A stretch of 54,391 bases of DNA. It comes from a virus. The stretch covers positions 1 through 54,391 of the IMG/VR virus record IMGVR_UViG_3300009168_000014; one strand, 5' to 3'. A program made the translations under genes and the position numbers. Of the stretch, positions 34,056 to 39,622 are shown one piece after another; the first letter of the stretch is position 1, and each line of letters opens with the position of its first letter. Below the pieces are notes generated by a model that made no database searches, was not told the DNA's origin, and saw only the letters and a list, made by a program, of their open reading frames with translations.

Positions 34056-34107
34056 GTGTCCAGCCCAGAGGTTGGTGGAGAGTTTGGGTTCGAGTCCCAC
34101 TGGACAC
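34056..34107 (+). ncRNA. tRNA-like element B, apparently without anticodon arm
   Basis: GTGTCCAG (34056-34063) pairs perfectly with CTGGACAC (34100-34107). A T-arm is clear: TGGG, loop TTCGAGT, CCCA (34085-34099). Between them CCCAGAGGTTGG looks like a small D-arm with the usual AG...GG loop. Total length is about 52 bases, against over 70 for a tRNA, and no anticodon arm fits. It lies between the membrane protein gene and the HTH gene of the accessory operon. The same architecture in two unrelated sequences argues against chance. Confidence 0.5.
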
Positions 34108-34160
34108 ATTGGCTATATGAAATAGAGTATATTGTAGAGTGTATAGTAAAGGAGATTAGT

Positions 34161-34442
34161 ATGAGTAAGAGTAAGAATAAGAGTAAGAGTAAAGCGAAGA
34201 AGGTTAGTATTATGGAGAAGGTAGAGAGGCATCTGAATACTGGAAAGACTCTGACTACATTAGAGGCTTGCAGGAAACCCTTTTGTACACACAGACTGGG
34301 GGCTGTTATACATCAGCTGAAGTGGAGACTTATTAGACGAGAGAGTCCGAGGGCTATTGTCATGGAGAGAGTCAGACGAGTGAATGCCATGGGACGCAGA
34401 GTTAGTATAGCAAAGTATAGTCTAAAGTATAGTCTAAGGTAA
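34161..34442 (+). CDS. Small winged-helix/HTH DNA-binding protein (93 aa)
   Basis: The N-terminus is a Lys/Ser tail (MSKSKNKSKSKAKK). The core HLNTGKTLTTLEACRKPFCTHRLGAVIHQLKWRLI matches in style the small phage HTH_39-like winged helix (L-x-x-G-x-x-x-T-x-x-E-A ... R-L-x-x-x-I-x-x-L). It is likely a regulator of this operon or of late genes. I chose the ATG at 34161 after AAAGGAG; the longer frame from 34050 would only translate the tRNA-like element. It is the last gene before the terminator. Confidence 0.75.
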   Translation: MSKSKNKSKSKAKKVSIMEKVERHLNTGKTLTTLEACRKPFCTHRLGAVIHQLKWRLIRRESPRAIVMERVRRVNAMGRRVSIAKYSLKYSLR

Positions 34443-34460
34443 ATCGCCTCCTTTTAGTAC

Positions 34461-34503
34461 ACCCACTACTGACTTTATACTGGTTGGTAGTGGGTTCTTT
34501 TAT
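34461..34503 (+). terminator. Factor-independent terminator of the accessory operon
   Basis: ACCCACTAC (34461-34469) pairs with GTAGTGGGT (34487-34495), followed by TCTTTTAT. It lies 18 bp after the last gene of the operon. Confidence 0.75.
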
Positions 34504-34827
34504 GACTATTAGTGGATAGACTACTGGAGGGACCTGACTGTTTGGTGGTCCCAGGTGTTTGGGATAGACGGGCAGCGAGTGGATAGTCGGGTGGGGGGGT
34601 GAGTAGATGGACTATATGAGGAGGAATTCGTGTAGGAGGGGGGAGAGGGTGTTAGTGGGTGTTAATCTGGGAAAGATAGAGTGCCGGGATAAGATAGAGG
34701 ATTTGGATAGACTGGGCCTGATGTAGAGATTATAGGTCGGGAATATACAGGCGGAGGATAGAAACAAGATACAGATTAGAGGGAATATATAGACTAAAAA
34801 TATTTTTATTTTTATTAAAGATTACTG
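34504..34827. other. Non-coding G-rich stretch
   Basis: No gene with a ribosome site was found. The plus strand is very G-rich around 34577-34670 (runs of 5-7 G), so G-quadruplexes are possible. It holds 11-mer site 12 and short GTGTTAGTGGGTGTTA repeats near 34650. Confidence 0.5.
34544..34554 (-). promoter_or_regulatory. Genome-wide 11-mer, site 12 (reverse), non-coding
   Basis: Exact copy in non-coding DNA after the operon terminator. It is the first break of alternation: the 5.9-kb gap before it is unusually long, as if one forward site were missing. Confidence 0.85.
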
Positions 34828-34856
34828 TTGACACGTGCCGAATAGTATATTATAAG
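34828..34856 (+). promoter_or_regulatory. Sigma-70 promoter of the 167-aa gene
   Basis: TTGACA, 17 bases, TATAAG, with an A/T-rich stretch directly upstream. It drives the single gene at 34923, which has its own terminator. Confidence 0.7.
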
Positions 34857-34866
34857 TATGACAAGG

Positions 34867-34883
34867 TTAATCAATGTGATTAA
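34867..34883. promoter_or_regulatory. Inverted repeat, probable operator
   Basis: TTAATCA-ATG-TGATTAA, a perfect 7-bp dyad just downstream of the predicted transcription start. The position fits a repressor site. Confidence 0.55.
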
Positions 34884-34922
34884 TCGAATAGAGTATAGTA
34901 AAAACAGTAAGGAGTGATTATC

Positions 34923-35426
34923 ATGACAACAGCACAAAACACAACTACACAAAACGCAGCACCAATGACACAAGCACAGATTGAAGCAAAAAGCAAGGCA
35001 GACAGACAATATATACTTAACGCTTTGATTAGAGGGGCAAAACACCTCGCTAAAAATCCCTACGTACAATCGGAGAATGTAAAGACAAACCGGCTGCCGA
35101 TTGGAGTTTGGCTGTTTGGTGATTCGGAGAATGGAGAGTTCTGCATTGCTCTCGAATTACTCCAAGACCATACTGCCGAACAGATAGCGGAAGTGATAGC
35201 TGAGATAAAACCGATTGACGGGATTAAAGTAGTCACTGAGAATATCGACCATAAAGACACAAAGGCAGTGACGGGATTCCTCATGGAGGTACAGAGTAAA
35301 CGCAGTGATGGAAATAGGGCGCTCGATAAACCATACGACAAAGCCAAAATTTGGGTGATGGATATACTGGCGAAAACCAGTAAAAAAGGAAAGACAAGAG
35401 TAGCGCCAAGCTGGCTTAAGCAGTAA
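34923..35426 (+). CDS. Hypothetical protein, strongly expressed (167 aa)
   Basis: The N-terminal 30 residues are Thr/Gln/Ala-rich (MTTAQNTTTQNAAPM), followed by a mixed domain with GVWLFGDSENGEFCIALELL, an acidic middle and a Lys-rich tail ending PSWLKQ. The basic tail and abundant-expression signals suggest a nucleic-acid or host-protein binder, by inference. I chose the ATG at 34923 after AAGGAG; an in-frame GTG nine bases earlier is less likely. It is monocistronic, with promoter, operator and terminator. Confidence 0.75.
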   Translation: MTTAQNTTTQNAAPMTQAQIEAKSKADRQYILNALIRGAKHLAKNPYVQSENVKTNRLPIGVWLFGDSENGEFCIALELLQDHTAEQIAEVIAEIKPIDGIKVVTENIDHKDTKAVTGFLMEVQSKRSDGNRALDKPYDKAKIWVMDILAKTSKKGKTRVAPSWLKQ

Positions 35427-35516
35427 GGAGTATATACTATGTGTAGTGGGTAGTGGTAGTATAAGCAGGGCTTATAGTAGTATAAGAGATACTTATAGAC
35501 GGTAGAGATAGAAGGA

Positions 35517-35550
35517 AACAGGGCTGGAATGAGAATCCAGCCTTGTTTGT
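35517..35550 (+). terminator. Factor-independent terminator
   Basis: AACAGGGCTGGA pairs with TCCAGCCTTGTT over 12 bp with one G-T, a 7-base loop, then TGTTATAT. It lies about 90 bases after the 167-aa gene. Confidence 0.7.
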
Positions 35551-35642
35551 TATATAGTTACATAACACACCTTGTCTATCCACAATATCCGAATGGGAGG
35601 ACAATTATCTGGCTTCGGAGGAGGGTTTCTGTAATTTTGTAG

Positions 35643-35659
35643 CGGGAAGCCGTTTCCCG
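35643..35659. repeat. Small hairpin CGGGAA/TTCCCG
   Basis: CGGGAA, five bases, TTCCCG. It begins the repeat cluster that follows. Confidence 0.5.
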
Positions 35660-35669
35660 TTTCCTTTAT

Positions 35670-35783
35670 GCCGTTGGTCGTTAGTCGTTGCCGTTATCCG
35701 TTAGTCGTTAATCTTTATCCATAAAACGAAGTTTTATACCTTTTATGTCGTTAGCCGTTAAAGCCGTTGGTCGTTAGTCGTTG
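35670..35783. repeat. Cluster of CGTTA/CGTTG repeats with a central hairpin
   Basis: A 21-bp unit occurs exactly twice (35670-35690 and 35763-35783; it starts GCCGTTGGTCGTTAGTC). Partial units (CCGTTATCCGTTAGTCGTTAA, and GTCGTTAGCCGTTAAAG) lie between, around a perfect ATAAAAC-GAA-GTTTTAT hairpin at 35721-35737. The whole is non-coding. It resembles an iteron cluster and is a second origin candidate or a regulator array. Confidence 0.75.
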
Positions 35784-35832
35784 GGAATATAGGGGAAATA
35801 GATAAGATAGCAAATACTTTTATATGTATGTC

Positions 35833-36027
35833 TTATGCGTCAGCGTCAGCGTCAACTTCATCAACGCAGTTGATTCCGCTGTAACACCGACAGTCTTTCT
35901 TAGAATGTGTGTAGCAGAAGGCGTCGGCCCCCTGGGTGAGTGAGTCGTATACTCGAAAGCCCTTTCTCACCCGCCACAACTTTTCAAATTCACCTTTCTT
36001 ACCAAACAGTACTGGTAAGACTCCCAT
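35833..36027 (-). CDS. Possible small Cys-containing protein (64 aa)
   Basis: The only leftward frame of this region. It starts MGVLPVLFGKKGEFEKLWRV and ends with CRCYSGINCVDEVDADADA. The start codon is preceded by AAAAGGG with a 10-base spacer, so it is possible. Five cysteines near the C-terminus could bind metal. No other support. Confidence 0.4.
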   Translation of the reverse strand: MGVLPVLFGKKGEFEKLWRVRKGFRVYDSLTQGADAFCYTHSKKDCRCYSGINCVDEVDADADA

Positions 36028-36104
36028 TTTCAGTTAACCCTTTTCCCAGAGGATGTATAGGGTTACCCCCTCCTACACCTATAATAATGAGGATTTCTTA
36101 CCAG
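36012..36104. repeat. CTGGTAAGA sites, left group
   Basis: CTGGTAAGA at 36012-36020 and its reverse at 36096-36104; the motif returns at 37280-37288 and 37335-37343. The 14-mer CAGTTAACCCTTTT (36031-36044) also recurs in inverted form at 37177-37190. The repeats flank the zinc-finger gene at 36231, as regulator sites might. Confidence 0.55.
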
Positions 36105-36150
36105 GAATCGTAAAACCCATTCTTACTCGTAAAAAATATTTATTTTCTTC

Positions 36151-36179
36151 TTGACAAGAAGTAAGGAATGTCTTAATAT
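36151..36179 (+). promoter_or_regulatory. Sigma-70 promoter of the zinc-finger gene
   Basis: TTGACA, 17 bases, TAATAT, preceded by an A/T-rich element. The transcript would start near 36186, about 45 bases before the ATG at 36231. Confidence 0.7.
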
Positions 36180-36230
36180 AGGGAAAGTAGCGTTTTTGAG
36201 AACATAACGAATCTTTTAAGGAGTAAACAA

Positions 36231-36830
36231 ATGCCGTCTTCCGAAGCCCCTATCACCGCAAAAATCTGCGAATCCTGTACAAAAGCCGTCGGGAACCCCG
36301 TTGTCCTGCCAATATCCGAATTCTATGCAGATTCCTCAACTACGTCTGGATACAGCAGTCGTTGTAAAAACTGCCTGCGACGGGCAAATCGTGAGGTTTA
36401 TGCCCGTAAGCACAGCCTTTACCGCCTCGCCCTAGTTCACGAATGTACCGACATCCCGCCCGACCAGCTGGCCGCAGCCCTCAACATCCTGCCAAAAGAG
36501 CTATCCCGCCTTCAGGCAACGACCAATGACTCTTCCATCCTAGGCAAAGTTCGTCTGAAACAGTGTGCCAATCCCTTCTGTGCCCGTATCCGTCCGGCGA
36601 ACACCGACCATTTCTATCCTGACGTAACCCGTCGACACGGGCTGGATAATTGGTGTATCCGTTGTCGCAAGGTAACTAGGATACTACAGAGAGTACGTGA
36701 GTCTGAAGTTACCGAGATTGCCACAACCATAATCGACAAGGGTCCCCTGTCTGCCGAGGAACTCAAAGCTCTGGAGCCCGTAAAGGGAGCCGCCGAACTG
36801 GGCTTCGACGAAAACGGAATGCCGTTCTAG
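36231..36830 (+). CDS. Protein with two treble-clef-type zinc modules (199 aa)
   Basis: Two similar modules. First: KICESC ... ISEFYADSSTTSGYSSRCKNC (about residues 11-46). Second: KQCANPFC ... TDHFYPDVTRRHGLDNWCIRC (about residues 108-143). Each has two CxxC-like pairs and a conserved F-Y-x-D core, like the N-terminal zinc part of endonuclease VII-type proteins, but I see no HNH catalytic triad. Helices between the modules may bind DNA. It is a likely DNA-binding regulator or a nuclease remnant. Its own promoter and flanking repeats support autoregulation. It uses more C- and G-ended codons than its neighbours. Confidence 0.72.
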   Translation: MPSSEAPITAKICESCTKAVGNPVVLPISEFYADSSTTSGYSSRCKNCLRRANREVYARKHSLYRLALVHECTDIPPDQLAAALNILPKELSRLQATTNDSSILGKVRLKQCANPFCARIRPANTDHFYPDVTRRHGLDNWCIRCRKVTRILQRVRESEVTEIATTIIDKGPLSAEELKALEPVKGAAELGFDENGMPF

Positions 36831-36881
36831 TGCTATGGATAGTAATATAACCAAATATTAAAATTTGAAAGGAGTAATTGT

Positions 36882-37025
36882 ATGTTCTTTTATTTACGCA
36901 CATTTGGACTGAAGGCCGCTATCGGCATCCATCTGGTAAACCTGACGAAGTGGTATCTGGGTGCCAGACGGATAAAGATATACTACAAGATTAAAGGTGG
37001 CCGTAACAAAAAGAAAATATTTTAA
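36882..37025 (+). CDS. Small basic protein (47 aa)
   Basis: Read directly: MFFYLRTFGLKAAIGIHLVN followed by a Lys/Arg/Tyr-rich end. It could be a small membrane-associated amphipathic peptide. The ATG follows AAAGGAG; it lies about 50 bases after the zinc-module gene and is probably in its transcript. Confidence 0.6.
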   Translation: MFFYLRTFGLKAAIGIHLVNLTKWYLGARRIKIYYKIKGGRNKKKIF

Positions 37026-37033
37026 TTTTCTTC

Positions 37034-37062
37034 TTGACTCAACTAACTGTACCCGCTATATT
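37034..37062 (+). promoter_or_regulatory. Sigma-70 promoter facing a non-coding stretch
   Basis: TTGACT, 17 bases, TATATT. No good gene starts within the next 400 bases, so it probably drives a small RNA. Confidence 0.6.
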
Positions 37063-37068
37063 ATATGA

Positions 37069-37193
37069 ATAACTCGTACCTGAACCAGGTAGCGAGGTGG
37101 TGGAGGTATGTTCAGTTTGTGTAGGGGGTACTAAAACAGTGATTACCCATCTTAACACCCCCATACCCCCTTTTCAAAAAGGGTTAACTGGAA
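37069..37193 (+). ncRNA. Candidate small RNA
   Basis: Downstream of the promoter at 37034: hairpin ACCTG-AAC-CAGGT near 37078, then AGGGGGT (about 37121) able to pair with ACCCCCT before a TTTT run (about 37165-37174). CCCTTTT can also pair with AAAAGGG directly after. No open frame with a ribosome site fits. Confidence 0.35.
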
Positions 37194-37397
37194 TCTGTGG
37201 GACGAAAAGTGCTTACCCAAACCCCCAAATCCCCAGTATTAGCGTAATAATGAGGTTTTTTACAGTGGAATAATTCATTCTGGTAAGACACGAAAAAAAA
37301 ATAGTTCTTACCTTAAGAATTACAAATCACTTTCCTGGTAAGAATCACCTCTTTTGAACTCCAAATAGAAGACCAATAATATCCTGAATCCTTTGAA
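37194..37397. other. Non-coding stretch with CTGGTAAGA sites
   Basis: It holds CTGGTAAGA at 37280-37288 and 37335-37343 and a TAATAATGAGG stretch also present near 36081. I see no gene in it. Confidence 0.5.
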
Positions 37398-37399
37398 CC

Positions 37400-37410
37400 C
37401 TGGGACCACC
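37400..37410 (+). promoter_or_regulatory. Genome-wide 11-mer, site 13 (forward), non-coding
   Basis: Exact copy about 30 bases before the promoter of the virion module. Confidence 0.85.
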
Positions 37411-37437
37411 CCTCAGAAAATAATTTTAATATTCCTG

Positions 37438-37466
37438 TTGACACGATATATCGTTTCTGATATAGT
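37438..37466 (+). promoter_or_regulatory. Sigma-70 promoter of the virion module
   Basis: TTGACA, 17 bases, TATAGT. The spacer begins with the perfect palindrome CGATATATCG (37444-37453), a possible operator. The first gene starts at 37498 after GAGGTG. Confidence 0.7.
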
Positions 37467-37497
37467 GGAGACATCAAAAGAAAGATGAGGTGAAAGA

Positions 37498-37785
37498 ATG
37501 GAAGCCCTAAAAGCATTGTGGACGTTTTGGAATGTGGTAGGCATCGTTGGACTTATTACTCTTGGTGTTATCGAAGGTTATCTGATTAGCAAAGATAAGC
37601 CGACAATAACGAATATGTATCAGGCATTTATCGCAAAGGTTGTGCCGGAAGCTGCACTGAAGACTGTCTATTTAATCCTAACCGTTGTTGGAACGATTAT
37701 TATGTTACCTTTCCCGTTGGATGGTAACGTGAAAATCTTCCTTGGCGGTATCTGGTGGCATTTGAATTTACCCAGCAAACTGTAA
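37498..37785 (+). CDS. Holin-like membrane protein (95 aa)
   Basis: Two hydrophobic segments: residues 8-28 (TFWNVVGIVGLITLGVIEGY) and about 57-77 (LKTVYLILTVVGTIIMLPFP), with charged ends. Size and topology match small two-span holins or holin-like proteins, and it lies directly before the packaging genes. No endolysin is adjacent, so the role stays uncertain; it could also be an early membrane protein. Confidence 0.6.
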   Translation: MEALKALWTFWNVVGIVGLITLGVIEGYLISKDKPTITNMYQAFIAKVVPEAALKTVYLILTVVGTIIMLPFPLDGNVKIFLGGIWWHLNLPSKL

Positions 37786-37805
37786 CAATCTAATAAGGAG
37801 CCAAT

Positions 37806-38519
37806 ATGTTCGATGAAATCCTACAGGGGAGGAAGCCCGCCGTCTCTCCGACGAATGCTGCTTTAATTAATCCTCTACTCTCGGACACAAGACCCCTATC
37901 TCCGCATCCAAAGCCCATACGCATCGGTGACACAGTTCTGCTGGTTCCCGTTGTCGTGGCCAATCGTTATTTTCCAGGTCATAATGCCAGAGGAATTGTC
38001 TGGATATTGGATGCACTATGTGTTCCAATCGTCACAATGAGAGATGGCCAGTACTTCAACCTCTACAGTTTGGAAAAGGTTCTCCACTATCTGACGATGC
38101 CAGGCGGACGGGGCGTAGTATTCCCTGGAACCTACCTCAAGAAACAGAAGAATTATGCCAGAATCCACCGGAAAGAACCAACATACCGGATGGATGTCTT
38201 CGATGTAGAACAGCTGGAGAACCCTGTTATCGTTGGGGACCGCTTAACTACAGGAACTCCATCCAAAGCGAATGCGGCTGCCTATCTTAAGATACTGATG
38301 GGTCAGATTAAACGCAGATATACACAGGGTGCTGATACCAAAAAAGCAAAGAAGCGTCCAATGATTCCGGAAGCCCCAGTCGTTATCCCTCCGATAGAGG
38401 ATGACAAGTTAATCGAGATGGATAACTCAGCGGAGAATATGAAGGATGTTGAACAAATGTTAAAGGACATAGCGAATGAGCCAATCACCCCCGCCGACAA
38501 CGCCGATAGCCGAGAATAA
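37806..38519 (+). CDS. Hypothetical protein before the terminase genes (237 aa)
   Basis: A mixed globular domain at about residues 40-150 (PIRIGDTVLLVPVVVANRYF, GIVWILDALCVPIV) suggests a beta-barrel with an SH3-like entry, followed by a basic patch (KKAKKRP) and an acidic C-terminus (EDDKLIEMDNSAENMKD). The ATG follows TAAGGAG. It overlaps the next gene by 44 bp. It may serve packaging or transcription; no family recognised. Confidence 0.7.
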   Translation: MFDEILQGRKPAVSPTNAALINPLLSDTRPLSPHPKPIRIGDTVLLVPVVVANRYFPGHNARGIVWILDALCVPIVTMRDGQYFNLYSLEKVLHYLTMPGGRGVVFPGTYLKKQKNYARIHRKEPTYRMDVFDVEQLENPVIVGDRLTTGTPSKANAAAYLKILMGQIKRRYTQGADTKKAKKRPMIPEAPVVIPPIEDDKLIEMDNSAENMKDVEQMLKDIANEPITPADNADSRE

Positions 38520-39324
38520 AGCACTGGCGACTATCCCGCCAAACGGCTTATTAAGTCCGGCTAATAAACTGCCGGATTCCATCAAGAAGTTCTTATACTT
38601 CGTCGATGTGGATATGATTCAGGCCGTCCTGGAGGAAGAAGGATGGGAGCCAACAGATGAACTTCGCTACATTCTACAGGTGATTAAGGACCCCGACATA
38701 TCTCCAACCCTGAAGTTACGGGCAATTAAACAGCTGATAGATATAAAGCGGTATGCTATGGAACGCAGCGGGCTGGTTATCACGGCCTTACGAAAAGCAG
38801 TTAATCAGGAAAGCGGAGATACCGCTGTCCTATCAACAAAGAAAGTAGCCTCTTTACTGACTGGTACTGAGGATTCGTTTGAAGCAAAGAAATTAATGCT
38901 AAAACCAAAAACTTTTAATTTAGGAAAAGGAGTAAAATCCAATGACAGCACAAAAGAGACCGACACAGGTTCCGAAGGTGGGACCGACTTATCAGGAAGT
39001 AATGGAGAATGCCAACAAAACCCCGCTGATGACACACGACGAAGCCAAGAAGCTGGTGGCTCAGGTAATGAACGAGATGGGAAACTCCCCGATAGCGGAG
39101 GAAGCCCCGACGCCAGTATCACCGCCGACCCTACCGCACCAAACCCCCTTGCAGCAACCGTTGGAGCAACCAGCAGCAGTGGAACAAGAACAAACAACGC
39201 AGGCAGTGCCTGTAGTAGTGGACGAGAGCCAGACGGCTCAACCCATAAGCCTCCAGTCTCAACCTTCCAGCTCCCAGGACTCGCCAGACCAACTCCTAAT
39301 CCAAAGGATTCGGCAGGAGATTAA
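38476..39324 (+). CDS. Putative small terminase-like protein with dual-coded tail
   Basis: Residues 35-115 are helical (FLYFVDVDMIQAVLEEEGW ... LKLRAIKQLIDIKRYAMERS) and precede the large terminase gene by one gene, so a small terminase (DNA-recognition) subunit is plausible. From about residue 156 the protein becomes low-complexity Gly/Ser/Asp/Pro. This last third is read in another frame by the next gene over 383 bp. Either the tail is truly dual-coded or the protein once stopped near 38940. The start is close to AAAGGAC. Confidence 0.6.
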   Translation: MSQSPPPTTPIAENKALATIPPNGLLSPANKLPDSIKKFLYFVDVDMIQAVLEEEGWEPTDELRYILQVIKDPDISPTLKLRAIKQLIDIKRYAMERSGLVITALRKAVNQESGDTAVLSTKKVASLLTGTEDSFEAKKLMLKPKTFNLGKGVKSNDSTKETDTGSEGGTDLSGSNGECQQNPADDTRRSQEAGGSGNERDGKLPDSGGSPDASITADPTAPNPLAATVGATSSSGTRTNNAGSACSSGREPDGSTHKPPVSTFQLPGLARPTPNPKDSAGD

Positions 39325-39622
39325 CACATCACTGGTAGATTATGTCCTGAAACTGTTGAGTGAGAATGCCCATGCGATATTCCCAATCTCCTATGGTTGG
39401 ATGCCGAAGAACTTCTCCGGCCAGGTGGTATCCCTTATCACTATCCCCTCCGTCTTTGGAGACTATATTGTCAGCAACCTGCCAGCCCTGAAGCTGATGA
39501 TGAAGGATAACATACACAATTACCGATGGGATGCTATGGTTTTAATGCATTGGGCAGTTATTGATGCACTGCGATTGCTGGCAATAGCTCCACTGGTAGA
39601 GGCGGAAATTGGAAGAGAATAG
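38942..39622 (+). CDS. Hypothetical protein before large terminase (226 aa)
   Basis: The start follows AAAAGGAG, and the first 45 residues (VGPTYQEVMENANKTPLMT, HDEAKKLVAQVMNEMG) look like a genuine helical protein. A Pro/Gln/Thr-rich linker follows, then a helical C-terminal domain with LLSENAHAIFPISYGW and membrane-like stretches near residues 165-185. Its first 383 bp overlap the previous gene in a different frame. The end overlaps the terminase start. Possible head or packaging factor. Confidence 0.7.
   Translation: MTAQKRPTQVPKVGPTYQEVMENANKTPLMTHDEAKKLVAQVMNEMGNSPIAEEAPTPVSPPTLPHQTPLQQPLEQPAAVEQEQTTQAVPVVVDESQTAQPISLQSQPSSSQDSPDQLLIQRIRQEINTSLVDYVLKLLSENAHAIFPISYGWMPKNFSGQVVSLITIPSVFGDYIVSNLPALKLMMKDNIHNYRWDAMVLMHWAVIDALRLLAIAPLVEAEIGRE

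Noticed and set aside
34050-34160. Longer start of the HTH gene at 34050
   Set aside because: It translates tRNA-like element B; the ATG at 34161 has AAAGGAG at ideal spacing.
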